Below are positions 1-8,306 of a stretch of 35,720 bases of DNA, piece by piece (the first letter of the stretch is position 1; each line of letters begins with the position of its first letter). The translations under genes and the position numbers were made by a program. This DNA comes from a bacterium (GTDB taxonomy: Bacteria > Pseudomonadota > Alphaproteobacteria > Rickettsiales > RI-342): positions 1 through 35,720 of the forward strand of contig WGMV01000034.1 in NCBI GenBank assembly GCA_016124905.1, written 5' to 3'. The notes under the pieces are model-generated. The model saw nothing but the letters and a program-made list of their open reading frames with translations. It had not been told where the DNA came from and did not search any database.

Positions 1-1259
1 GGCGTGTTATTTTCTGGCGCCGGTTTTGCCTCCACCAGGATCACATCACCCGGCGACACCACCTGCCCCATCCGGCTGATGGCTTCGCCGGTCGGCGCGT
101 TATTCACCCGCGGGCGCGCCCAGGTCACATCCTCTACCTGCATGCTGCCGCGCGTGCCGTCATCCAGGCCGATCTGCGCACGGGCTGGCTCCACCTTCAG
201 CACCACCGCCAGCTTCCAGCGCCCTGCCCCCGCCGGTTTTTGTATCAGCGAAAGCTCGCGCTGCCAGTCACTGGTATTCTCCATGATTTTATACGGCCCC
301 TTATAGCCGTGCCGCTGTTCATAGCTCATGATCGCATCCAGCAGTGCAATCTCCGCATAGCGCTGGAATTTCGGCTCCAGCGTGGTGTGGATGGCCAGCC
401 CTCCCTTATAGAGCATGTCCTCGCCATAGCGCTTGGCGATCTCGCGGCGCACTTCCTCAGCGAAATTCGGCGCCACCACATATTCCGTCTCATCCCGCTG
501 GCGCAGAAGGATCGGTGCCTGACGCGCGGCGATGGATTCCTCCGCGGTGATGTACCCATCCTCGCGCATGCGGCTGATCACCCAGTCACGCCGGTCCTTC
601 ACACGCTGATAATTGCGCCTCGGGTCATAATGCGCGGGCGCTTTGGGCAGTGATGCCAGAAAGGCCGCTTCCTCAATCGTCAGGTCATCAATGGATTTAT
701 TGAAATAATTGAGCGAGGCCGCCGCTACGCCGTAGGTGCCGAAGCCCAGATAGATCTCGTTCAGGTAAAGCTCCAGGATCTTATCCTTGGAATAGGCCTT
801 GGTGATACGGAAGGCGAGAATCGCCTCGCGTATCTTGCGCTCGAGCGATTGCTCCCGCGTCAGCAGGAAGTTTTTCACCACCTGCTGCGTGATGGTCGAT
901 CCCCCCACCAGCGACCCGCCGCCGCTCGAGAAATTGGTGGCCGCTGCACGGAAAATAGCCGTCACGTCAATGCCGGGATGGTGATAGAAGTTCTGGTCTT
1001 CCGCCGCGATGAACGCCTGCTGCAGCCGCTTGGGAATATGCGAGATGGGCACGAACACACGCTTTTCCTTCGCATATTCCTCCAGCACCCTTCCATCCGC
1101 CGTGTAAAGCCGCGTCACGTGGGGCGGCTCATATTTGTCGAGCTGGCTGTAATCCGGCAATCCCTTGCTGTAATAACTCAGGATGAAGAACAGCACGATG
1201 AGGCCGAAAATCAGCCCCGTCATCGCCAGCACCGCCAACCCGAGCATCACGCGCATCAT
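1..1259 (-). CDS. mrcA: Penicillin-binding protein 1A, N-terminal part (runs off left edge)
   Basis: Bifunctional peptidoglycan synthase: polymerises lipid II and cross-links stem peptides at the inner membrane. I translated the minus strand from the ATG at 1259; the frame stays open to base 1 (about 419 residues). Visible: a membrane anchor at residues 5-29, then a GT51 glycosyltransferase domain with the catalytic glutamate motif AAEDQNFYHHPG (E87), STITQQ (121-126), RKIREAILA (141-149) and LYLNEIYLGFGTYGVAA (164-180). The transpeptidase SxxK motif is not reached, so that half lies outside the window. A second ATG follows immediately at 1256 and could be used. The start lies 4 nt after the amiC stop, so the two are almost certainly cotranscribed, matching the usual alphaproteobacterial rne / amiC-mrcA layout. 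Confidence 0.95.
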   Translation of the reverse strand, partial: MMRVMLGLAVLAMTGLIFGLIVLFFILSYYSKGLPDYSQLDKYEPPHVTRLYTADGRVLEEYAKEKRVFVPISHIPKRLQQAFIAAEDQNFYHHPGIDVTAIFRAAATNFSSGGGSLVGGSTITQQVVKNFLLTREQSLERKIREAILAFRITKAYSKDKILELYLNEIYLGFGTYGVAAASLNYFNKSIDDLTIEEAAFLASLPKAPAHYDPRRNYQRVKDRRDWVISRMREDGYITAEESIAARQAPILLRQRDETEYVVAPNFAEEVRREIAKRYGEDMLYKGGLAIHTTLEPKFQRYAEIALLDAIMSYEQRHGYKGPYKIMENTSDWQRELSLIQKPAGAGRWKLAVVLKVEPARAQIGLDDGTRGSMQVEDVTWARPRVNNAPTGEAISRMGQVVSPGDVILVEAKPAPENNT

Positions 1260-1263
1260 ACCG

Positions 1264-2568
1264 TCAGCCCCCATTCACCGGAGGATATTGCTTGAAATAT
1301 TCCAGCACCGCCTTCACCATCGCCTCCACCAGCTTGGTGCGGTAACCGGGCGCGCGCAGCATGCGCTCATCCTCGTCATTGCTGAGAAAGCCCAGTTCCA
1401 CCAGCACGGACGGCACATCCGGCGCCTTCAGCACGGCAAACCCGGCATAGCGGTGGGCGTTTTTCACCAGCAGCGTGCTGTCCAGCAGGCTGTCGATCAT
1501 CGCATCCGCGAAAACGGATGACTTGGCGCGCGTATCCCGCTGGGCAAGGTCGATCAGGATGCCCGTCACATCGTCGCTCTGTTTGCTCAGGTCCAGCCCG
1601 CCGATGATATCCACCTTGTTCTCGCGCGCGGCCAGCAGTTCGGCTTCCTTGTCCGACGCCGCGTCGGACAGCGTATAAACCGAAAGCCCCCGCGTCAGAC
1701 GATTGGGCGCGGAATCCGCATGCACCGACATGAACAGATGCGCCTTGTGCTTGCGGGCGATGGCAATCCGCTCGCGCAGGGGGATGAACACATCTTTCTG
1801 TCGCGTCAGCACGGCCTTCACCTTGCCGGTTTTGTTCAACGCCTCCTGAAGCTGTTTGGCAAAAGCGAAGGTCAGCTCTTTTTCCCGCACGCCATGACGG
1901 CTGGCCGCGCCGGGGTCGGCCCCGCCATGCCCGGCATCGATGGCGATGATCGGGATAGCGGCGAAGGCGGGCATTCCCGGTTTGGGCGTGGGCGTCGGCG
2001 TTTGTGCCCACGGCCCGACTTTAGTGGCCGCGCCACCGTGGGAAACCATCTTGTTTTCGCCATCTTCAAAATCCAGCCGCCCTAACGTATCGGGTGAAGG
2101 CGGAAGCCGGGTCACCGGTTTTTCCTCCTCTTCGGCATGCCGGTTATCTTTGGGAAAAGGCTGCCCCACATCCACCAGCACCTGATACGGCTGGCCCTTC
2201 TGCTCAGGCTCAAGCAGCGTGACATCGGAAATAGTGGGCACGTTCACCATGTCCATCACCACCCTGAGGTCGGTGCCGTTCTGAATTCCCTTGCGCAGCT
2301 GGCTGAAGAGAAGCGGATGCTTGTATGTCGCAATATCCCCTGCCTGCCAGCTTGTTTTGACCAGATCGATCACCAGCCGGTCGGGATTATCCAGCGTGAA
2401 AACGCGGTAGGAATCCGGCTCGCTATCCAGCTCCATTACAATACGGTGCCCGCCCTCATTGGTGATAAAACGCAGGTTTCTGAGCGCAGAAGCATGCCCT
2501 GCCGCAGGCCATAAAAGTCCTGCAACAAGCATCAGCACCCCAATGATCAACAGCCGTGTTCGCGGCAT
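1264..2568 (-). CDS. amiC: N-acetylmuramoyl-L-alanine amidase, AMIN + Amidase_3
   Basis: Periplasmic zinc amidase that cuts the amide bond between MurNAc and L-Ala, needed for daughter-cell separation. I chose the ATG at 2568 (434 residues) because it opens a proper signal peptide (MPRTRLLIIGVLMLVAG, cleavage near GHA-SA). The frame extends upstream to 2709, but that extension is rich in Trp, Tyr and Arg and overlaps a likely rne promoter. An AMIN domain covers roughly residues 27-136, then an acidic and Pro/Thr-rich linker, then Amidase_3 from about 206. Zinc and catalytic residues are in place: H213 (DAGHGG), E231 (REKELTF), H283 (SVHADS), E391 (LVELGFLSN). It is the first gene of an amiC-mrcA operon divergent from rne. 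Confidence 0.94.
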   Translation of the reverse strand: MPRTRLLIIGVLMLVAGLLWPAAGHASALRNLRFITNEGGHRIVMELDSEPDSYRVFTLDNPDRLVIDLVKTSWQAGDIATYKHPLLFSQLRKGIQNGTDLRVVMDMVNVPTISDVTLLEPEQKGQPYQVLVDVGQPFPKDNRHAEEEEKPVTRLPPSPDTLGRLDFEDGENKMVSHGGAATKVGPWAQTPTPTPKPGMPAFAAIPIIAIDAGHGGADPGAASRHGVREKELTFAFAKQLQEALNKTGKVKAVLTRQKDVFIPLRERIAIARKHKAHLFMSVHADSAPNRLTRGLSVYTLSDAASDKEAELLAARENKVDIIGGLDLSKQSDDVTGILIDLAQRDTRAKSSVFADAMIDSLLDSTLLVKNAHRYAGFAVLKAPDVPSVLVELGFLSNDEDERMLRAPGYRTKLVEAMVKAVLEYFKQYPPVNGG

Positions 2569-2718
2569 TCGCCTACTGCATTTAGCGGCTTGAAGCCGAT
2601 ATTGATACCATGCTTTGTAATACAGCCACCCGCCATTGGACAGTAAAAACATCATCCGGGAAAACAGGCATCCTCTTAGGAAAAACCCGGGCCATTTCAC
2701 TGCAACCATAAATTTCAG

Positions 2719-2747
2719 TTGTCCCCCGCCCCCCGGCTGGCTATAGT
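2719..2747 (+). promoter_or_regulatory. Candidate sigma-70 promoter for rne
   Basis: TTGTCC at 2719-2724, a 17-nt spacer and TATAGT at 2742-2747. The -10 box matches the consensus at five of six positions and the -35 at four. Transcription would start near 2754, giving rne a leader of about 380 nt. This is read by eye; no transcript data are available. Confidence 0.5.
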
Positions 2748-2837
2748 GTCCATGGAGGCAGAATTGGCTCTCTGCGTGGCCCCAGCCTAAGGATAGGCAA
2801 CAAGGGGCCGTTCATGGGGTTTATTCGTGCTTCTGTG

Positions 2838-2851
2838 CCTGCGAAAGCGGG
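2838..2851 (+). other. GAAA-tetraloop hairpin in the rne leader
   Basis: CCTGC (2838-2842), loop GAAA, GCGGG (2847-2851): a 5-bp stem with one G-U pair closed by a GNRA-type tetraloop. The core resembles short dispersed palindromes of the type CCTGCGAAAGCAGG seen in many proteobacterial intergenic regions. Only one copy was noticed here. Confidence 0.4.
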
Positions 2852-3107
2852 AATCTTCACTGTCGGCAGCACGTCGGCGCATCCTAATTCAACCATTCAA
2901 CCACATTCACAACCCCTACATTCAACGTTTAAACATTCATCAAAGCCCCAAACGGGCGTCACGCAATTATGTCCCTGACCACACAAACCATTATGGATAA
3001 GGCATGATAACACCCTTCACCGGCCATAGCAGCGGCATGCGCCTTATGCTGGCACGGCAGGAGGTGCGGTACGCCGCGTGCCGCTAGGCATGCGCGTGAA
3101 CGTTTGG

Positions 3108-3135
3108 GGTTTTGCATCCATGCAGGAGCAAAACC
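3108..3135 (+). promoter_or_regulatory. Hairpin presenting the rne Shine-Dalgarno sequence
   Basis: GGTTTTGC (3108-3115) and GCAAAACC (3128-3135) are perfect inverted repeats separated by 12 nt. The Shine-Dalgarno core AGGAG lies at 3124-3128, so it sits in the loop with its last G at the base of the loop, and the start codon begins directly after the stem at 3136. The structure would control ribosome access to rne mRNA. Confidence 0.55.
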
Positions 3136-5601
3136 ATGACCAACCAGGAAAAAAACGAATCCTCCAACAAACACGAAGGGGGGCATGAAACATCGGCAAA
3201 CAAGCTGATGCTGATCGAAGCCACCCACCCCGAGGAAATTCGCGTCGTCATCACCGAAAACGACATCGTTCAGGAATATGACTACGTCACCCACACCAAA
3301 GACCAGAACAAAGGCAACATTTATCTTGCCAAGGTCACGCGTGTAGAGCCTTCCCTCCAGGCCGCCTTTGTGGATTACGGCCAGGAGCGCCAGGGTTTCC
3401 TCCCCTTCGCCGAAATCCATCCCGATTATTACCAGATTCCCCTTCAGGACCGTCAGGCCCTGCTGGCCGAGGCCGAGGCCGCCTATAAGGAAAGCGAACA
3501 ACCCAAAGGCCGCCGCAAAAAACGCCGCCACTCCGATGAAGAGCATGTGGAAGGCGAAGAGACTAACGACGAGAACGAAGCCATTGGCGAAGACGCCGAT
3601 AACGGCGGCGAGCAGGAAGGCGACGACAACGAGCGCGCCGACCAGGAGGAAGAGGAAATCGAGACCCTCTCCCAGGATTCCGACGACGAGCTGCGCAGCA
3701 AGCGCCGCAACCTCGCCAAACGTTATAACATCAACGAGGTGATCAAGAAGGGTCAGATCATGCTGATCCAGGTCACCAAGGAAGAGCGCGGCAATAAAGG
3801 CGCGGCGCTCACCACCTACCTCTCGCTGGCTGGCCGCTACTGCGTGCTGATGCCGAACACCGCCAACGCGGGCGGCGTGTCCCGCAAGGTCACCAACCAT
3901 GACGACCGCTACCGCCTGAAGGAAATCGTCGAATCCCTTAACGAAGACACCCCCCAGGGCATGAGCGTCATCATGCGCACCGCCGGGGCCGACCGCAGCA
4001 AGCCTGAGATCAAGCGCGATTATGACTACCTCCAGCGCCTCTGGAACGACATCCGCGAGCTGACGCTGAAATCCACCGCGCCTGCGCTGGTCTATGAGGA
4101 AAACGACATCATCAAACGCTCCATCCGCGACCTCTATCGCACCGAGATCGAGCACGTGCTGGTGGCCGGTGAGGAAGCCTACAAATCCGCCCGCACCTTC
4201 ATGAAAATGCTGATGCCGAGCCATGCGGCAAAGGTGAAGGAATACAAGGGCAACATCCCGCTCTTCTATGAATTCCAGGTGGAAGACCAGCTCAATTCCA
4301 TGCACGAGCCGGTCGTGTCCCTCCCCTCGGGCGGCTACCTCGTCATCAACCCGACGGAAGCGCTGGTTTCAGTCGACGTCAACTCCGGCCGCGCCACGCG
4401 TGAGCGCAACGTGGAAAGCACGGCGCTCCGCACCAACATCGAGGCCGCGCAGGAACTTGCCCGCCAGCTTCGCCTGCGTGACTTGGCCGGCCTTCTCGTG
4501 ATCGATTTCATCGATATGTACGAGTTCCGCCATCGTCGCCAGGTGGAAAAAGCCCTGCGCGAGGCCCTGAAGCACGACCGCGCCAAGATACAGCTCGGAC
4601 GCATCAGCGCCTTCGGCTTGCTGGAAATGTCCCGCCAGCGCCTGCGCCCCAGCCTGACGGAAGCCAACAGCAAAACCTGCGAACATTGCAACGGCACCGG
4701 CACGGTGCGTTCCGTTTCCTCCTTTGCACTGCAGGTATTCCGCGCCATCGAGAAATGCACCGATGGCATTGAGCCCGGCACGCGCCTGCAGGAAAAAATG
4801 GGCGAGGAAGCCGCCTTCTACATGCTGAACCAGAAACGCGAGCCTCTCACCGCGCTGGAGAAAAAATTCAGCATCACCATCGAGATTCTGGGCGAGCACA
4901 GCCTGCACCAGAGCTACACCATCCACCGCTTCGACATACGCCGCGGCTGGGTGCTCATCGCCCCCCTGCCGGAAGACCAGCGCCGTCGCCGCGACCGTGG
5001 CGGCAACCAGGGCCAGCGCCGCATCCCCGAAGGCGAGGTTGATAACGATCCCATCGTGGATGAGTTTGAGGAGGAGGAAGCCACCCCGGCCAAATCCAAC
5101 ATCCGCAAACGCGAAGCCAAGCAAGGCAAACACCCGCGCCGAGAACAGATCATCGAGCAGTTAAAGGCCACGCAGACGGTGGAATTCGAAAAAGCCGCCG
5201 CCAAAAACTGGAAGCCCGTGCCGATGGAAACCCCTGCCCCGCTTGCCGCGCGTGAATGGAAGGTGGAGGACGAAGCGCCCGCTCCCAGCAATGGCGATGC
5301 CGAAAGCGCCGATATCAGCACCGAAGTGAACGACAACGCGCCGGTGGAAGCCGCGCCCGAGCCCAAAGCCGAAAAAGCGCCGAAAGCCGCCAGAGCGCCC
5401 AGGTCCGCTCCGGCCCCCAAACCTGTGGTAGAGGACGATATCCCCACCAGCTATTCCTACGCCCCCGAAGCGCCGCCCAAGCCGGTCGTCCCGCCGATCG
5501 CTGCCCAGGCCATCATTAAGGACATGGTGGACGACCTCGCCAACCGCGACGCCATCGAAGCCGCCAAAGCCAAGCGCCGCGGCTGGTGGGGCAAAAAATA
5601 G
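3136..5601 (+). CDS. rne: Ribonuclease E/G
   Basis: Endoribonuclease that initiates mRNA decay and matures rRNA and tRNA. I chose the ATG at 3136 (821 residues), 7 nt after AGGAG; an in-frame TTG at 3112 has no support. The S1 RNA-binding domain (about 33-235) is split by a very acidic low-complexity insert (about 133-187), usual for alphaproteobacterial RNase E. The catalytic core carries the two metal-binding aspartates D414 (VSVDVNSG) and D457 (LLVIDFIDM) and the zinc-link cysteines C515 and C518 (CEHC). The tail after about residue 620 is Pro/Ala/Lys/Glu-rich, likely disordered, and should scaffold degradosome partners; it ends in a basic-aromatic RRGWWGKK. Promoter, leader and terminator suggest a single-gene unit. 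Confidence 0.96.
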   Translation: MTNQEKNESSNKHEGGHETSANKLMLIEATHPEEIRVVITENDIVQEYDYVTHTKDQNKGNIYLAKVTRVEPSLQAAFVDYGQERQGFLPFAEIHPDYYQIPLQDRQALLAEAEAAYKESEQPKGRRKKRRHSDEEHVEGEETNDENEAIGEDADNGGEQEGDDNERADQEEEEIETLSQDSDDELRSKRRNLAKRYNINEVIKKGQIMLIQVTKEERGNKGAALTTYLSLAGRYCVLMPNTANAGGVSRKVTNHDDRYRLKEIVESLNEDTPQGMSVIMRTAGADRSKPEIKRDYDYLQRLWNDIRELTLKSTAPALVYEENDIIKRSIRDLYRTEIEHVLVAGEEAYKSARTFMKMLMPSHAAKVKEYKGNIPLFYEFQVEDQLNSMHEPVVSLPSGGYLVINPTEALVSVDVNSGRATRERNVESTALRTNIEAAQELARQLRLRDLAGLLVIDFIDMYEFRHRRQVEKALREALKHDRAKIQLGRISAFGLLEMSRQRLRPSLTEANSKTCEHCNGTGTVRSVSSFALQVFRAIEKCTDGIEPGTRLQEKMGEEAAFYMLNQKREPLTALEKKFSITIEILGEHSLHQSYTIHRFDIRRGWVLIAPLPEDQRRRRDRGGNQGQRRIPEGEVDNDPIVDEFEEEEATPAKSNIRKREAKQGKHPRREQIIEQLKATQTVEFEKAAAKNWKPVPMETPAPLAAREWKVEDEAPAPSNGDAESADISTEVNDNAPVEAAPEPKAEKAPKAARAPRSAPAPKPVVEDDIPTSYSYAPEAPPKPVVPPIAAQAIIKDMVDDLANRDAIEAAKAKRRGWWGKK

Positions 5602-5620
5602 TCCCTATGCGGGCTAAACG

Positions 5621-5648
5621 AAAAGGGCGCCGCAAGGCGCCCTTTTTT
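5621..5648 (+). terminator. Rho-independent terminator of rne
   Basis: GGGCGCC (5625-5631), loop GCAA, GGCGCCC (5636-5642) and six T residues, starting about 20 nt after the rne stop. On the minus strand the same stem is followed by only four T residues, so it may also serve the convergent aminotransferase gene, less efficiently. Confidence 0.9.
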
Positions 5649-5664
5649 ATTTCTCGCGCAGCGA

Positions 5665-6840
5665 CTATTTCCCCAGCCAGCGCTTCATCCGCGCCACACC
5701 TTCCACGATGCTCTCTGTCGTGCCGCAATAGGAAAGGCGCATCCATTCATGCCCGTGCGTCAGGTCGAAATCATGCCCCGGCACGGCGGCCACATGCGCC
5801 TGCTCCAGCATGGTGCGGCAGAATTCCTTGCTGTTGCCCGCCAGCGGCGAGATATTGGCATAAATATAGAACGCCCCCTGCGGCGGGCACATCTGCGTGA
5901 TGCCGATTTCCTTCAACCCGTCGGCCAGAATCTGCCGGTTGGCGGCATAGGTAGCCACCACCTTGTCCAGCTCATCGGTGCATTCGAACACCTCAAGCCC
6001 CGCCAGTTGCGACAGCGTCGGCGGGGAGATGAAATAGCTCTGCGCCAGGCATTCCACTGCACGCGTCAGTGATTCCGGCACCACGGCCCAGCCCAGTCGC
6101 CAGCCCGGCATCAGGTAATATTTGGAGAAGCTGTTGATGACAATCGCCTCATGGCTGGTCGCCAGCGCGGTGGATTCCTTCACCTCGCCAAACACCATAC
6201 GGTGATAGATCTCATCGCTGATGATGCGCGTGCCCATGCCCTCCGCCGTGCGGATCACCGCCTCCAGCGCATCGGGCTTCAGCATGGTGCCGGTGGGGTT
6301 CGCCGGGCTGGTAATCATCAGCCCGTCCAGCGGGCGGCTGAGTTTTTCCAGCATCTCCGGGTAAGGTTGGTAATCATGTTCCTCATCGCCTGGCAGCAGC
6401 ACCGGCTCCATGCCCAGCGCCAATATCAGGTTGCGGTAGGCCGGGTAGCTCGGCTCCACCATGCCGATGCGCGCGCCCGCGTCAAAGGCCGCAGATAACA
6501 CCAGCATCAACGCGCCAGATGCGCCGAAGGTCACCGCCACGCGCTCCACGGGAATGGTCACGCCATATTGTTCCTGATACAGCCGCGCAATACGCTCGCG
6601 CAGCGGGCGAATGCCGAAGGATTCCGTATAGCCCAGCTTGCTGTGCTGGTTCATCTGCGCGGCAACCTTGTCCATCACGCGCTGCGGCACGTTCATGCCC
6701 GGCTGGCCGAGCGACATATGCACCACCGGCACGCCGCTTTTGCGCTCCACCTCATGCGCCAGCGTCAGCATTTCCATCGCCTCAAACGGTGGAACCTGCG
6801 CGCGTTTGGCGACGGTGAGAAGGCTGGGCGTTGCGAGCAT
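5665..6840 (-). CDS. Class I/II PLP-dependent aminotransferase
   Basis: Cytosolic fold-type I aminotransferase, 391 residues, the usual length. Visible: the N-terminal substrate lid (RAQVPPFEAMEML), the glycine-rich PLP-phosphate region (FGASGALMLVL), the cofactor-contacting Asn in SPANPTG, Asp/Tyr in SDEIYH, the Schiff-base lysine in NSFSKYYLMPGWRLGW and the carboxylate-binding Arg near the C-terminus (EWMRLSYC). These place it in the aspartate/tyrosine/alanine aminotransferase superfamily; the substrate cannot be read from the sequence. It is convergent with rne and divergent from the M48 protease gene, with 55 bp between the two starts. The ribosome-binding site is weak. Confidence 0.88.
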   Translation of the reverse strand: MLATPSLLTVAKRAQVPPFEAMEMLTLAHEVERKSGVPVVHMSLGQPGMNVPQRVMDKVAAQMNQHSKLGYTESFGIRPLRERIARLYQEQYGVTIPVERVAVTFGASGALMLVLSAAFDAGARIGMVEPSYPAYRNLILALGMEPVLLPGDEEHDYQPYPEMLEKLSRPLDGLMITSPANPTGTMLKPDALEAVIRTAEGMGTRIISDEIYHRMVFGEVKESTALATSHEAIVINSFSKYYLMPGWRLGWAVVPESLTRAVECLAQSYFISPPTLSQLAGLEVFECTDELDKVVATYAANRQILADGLKEIGITQMCPPQGAFYIYANISPLAGNSKEFCRTMLEQAHVAAVPGHDFDLTHGHEWMRLSYCGTTESIVEGVARMKRWLGK

Positions 6841-6895
6841 GGGGTGAACCTAGTATGTAAAGCGTATCGAATCTGCCTATCGTATTGGGTTCCCC

Positions 6896-8245
6896 TTGGC
6901 AAGCCGCATAAAACACAGTTTTTTAGCCCTTCTCATGAGCATCTGCGCCCTGTTCGCCGCCTGGCCTGCGCAGGCCGAAGGCATGCGCGTCATCCGCGAT
7001 GCCGAGACCGAGGCCGTCATGAAATCCTATTTCCGCCCCATTCTGAGCGCCGCGGGCATGTCGCCGGACAGCGTGCGCATCATCCTGGTGAACGACAACA
7101 CGCTGAACGCCTTTGTTGCGGGCGGCGCCAACCTGTTCTTCAACACCGGCCTGCTGGTGGAATGCGAAAGCCCCGCCATGGTGCGCGGCGTGATGGCGCA
7201 CGAACTGGGCCACATCACCGGCGGCCACCTGCTGCGCATGCAGGATGAACTGGAAAGCGCCACCGTCAAGCAGATCGTCACCACCCTGCTGGCCGTGATG
7301 GCCGGGGCCTCCGGCTCCGCAGAGGCGGCGCAGGGCATTTTCATGGGCGGCACGCAACTCACCATGTATGGCCTCTACGCCCACTCGCGCGAGCAGGAGC
7401 AGGCGGCCGATCAGGCGGGCGTGACCTTCCTCAAACAATCCAACGAACCCATTCAGGGCATGCTGGACGTGCTGCAGCTGCTGCGCAGCCGCGAACGGCT
7501 GAGCCCCCAGGGCGGCATCCCCTACCTGCGCAGCCACCCGCTGACCAACGACCGCATCTCCTTCGTCCGCAACGAGGCCATGCAGGCGGGCACCCCGCCG
7601 GAACCCGACAAGGCCGAGCTTGCCGAGCACGAGCTGATGCTCGGCAAGCTGCGCGGTTTTCTACAGCCCTATAACCAGGTGGCCATGCGCTATGCCAACA
7701 AGGACACCGCCCCCGCGCATTACGCCATGGCCATTGCCGAATACCGCCGCTCCAAACTGGAAGAGGCCCTCAAGCACATCGCCCGGCTGAAGGAACTGGT
7801 GCCCAACAATGCGTATATTTATGAAACCGAAGGACAAATCCTTTTTGAAAACGGCCGCCTGCCCGAGGCGCAGAAAGCCTATGCGAAAGCCTATAAGCTT
7901 AAGCCCAATGAGAGCCTCATCGCCATTGCCTATGCCCACACGATGGTGGACGACACCAGCCGTACGGACGAAACGCTCACCATCCTGAACCGCGCGCTGG
8001 AGCAGGATTCCGACAATCTTCAGGGCTGGCGCCTGATGACCGCGCTGTACCAGCGCAAGAACCAGCCCGCCATGGCCGCCTGGACGCAGGCCGAAAGCGC
8101 TAGCCTGCTCGGCAATCAGGAACAGGCCAAGCGATTCGCCACCACCGCGTTGAAATCCCTGCCCAAGGGCAGCCCCGCCGCCCTTCAGGCGCAGGATGTG
8201 CTGGACAATGCCGAAGAGGCCATCGCCGCCAAACGTAAAAAATAA
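6896..8245 (+). CDS. M48 family zinc metalloprotease with C-terminal TPR repeats (BepA/YfgC-like)
   Basis: Predicted periplasmic protease acting in outer-membrane protein quality control by analogy with BepA. The chosen TTG start at 6896 gives a full signal peptide (n-region SRIKH, hydrophobic core, cleavage near AQA-EG); an internal ATG at codon 14 would cut it short. There is no strong ribosome-binding site, so the start is uncertain. Zinc site: HELGH at residues 102-106, third ligand E168 in SREQEQAAD. From about residue 255 TPR-like helices run to the end (YAMAIAEYRRSKLEEALKHI; EGQILFENGRLPEAQKAYAK). 449 residues, normal for the family. A DsbA-like gene follows after 61 bp in the same direction, so the two may form an envelope-protein folding unit. 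Confidence 0.9.
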   Translation: MASRIKHSFLALLMSICALFAAWPAQAEGMRVIRDAETEAVMKSYFRPILSAAGMSPDSVRIILVNDNTLNAFVAGGANLFFNTGLLVECESPAMVRGVMAHELGHITGGHLLRMQDELESATVKQIVTTLLAVMAGASGSAEAAQGIFMGGTQLTMYGLYAHSREQEQAADQAGVTFLKQSNEPIQGMLDVLQLLRSRERLSPQGGIPYLRSHPLTNDRISFVRNEAMQAGTPPEPDKAELAEHELMLGKLRGFLQPYNQVAMRYANKDTAPAHYAMAIAEYRRSKLEEALKHIARLKELVPNNAYIYETEGQILFENGRLPEAQKAYAKAYKLKPNESLIAIAYAHTMVDDTSRTDETLTILNRALEQDSDNLQGWRLMTALYQRKNQPAMAAWTQAESASLLGNQEQAKRFATTALKSLPKGSPAALQAQDVLDNAEEAIAAKRKK

Positions 8246-8306
8246 ACTATATTTTGTGGTCGGTCTTGGCTATAACCCTCACATACTGTCATATATGGAG
8301 AGCGCT

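Larger units (their letters stand above)
2754..3135 (+). promoter_or_regulatory. Long 5' leader of rne
   Basis: There is no convincing gene between the amiC start and the rne start. Going downstream the stretch holds a GAAA-loop hairpin (2838-2851), a G-free segment with repeated ATTCA (2881-2926), a 12-codon ORF from 2969 without a good ribosome-binding site, and a perfect 8-bp stem around the rne Shine-Dalgarno sequence (3108-3135). In E. coli, rne has a leader of comparable length through which RNase E controls its own mRNA. That this leader does the same is inference; no sequence similarity to the E. coli leader is claimed. Confidence 0.5.

Noticed and set aside
2569-2709. Upstream extension of amiC to 2709
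   Set aside because: It would bury the signal peptide internally and contains no ribosome-binding site; the ATG at 2568 gives a normal exported amidase.
2969-3007. 12-codon ORF in the rne leader as a leader peptide
   Set aside because: No Shine-Dalgarno sequence and no run of regulatory codons.
2959-4305. Minus-strand open frame of 448 codons opposite rne
   Set aside because: Hydrophobic low-complexity shadow of the acidic/basic rne codons; rne is unambiguous by catalytic motifs.
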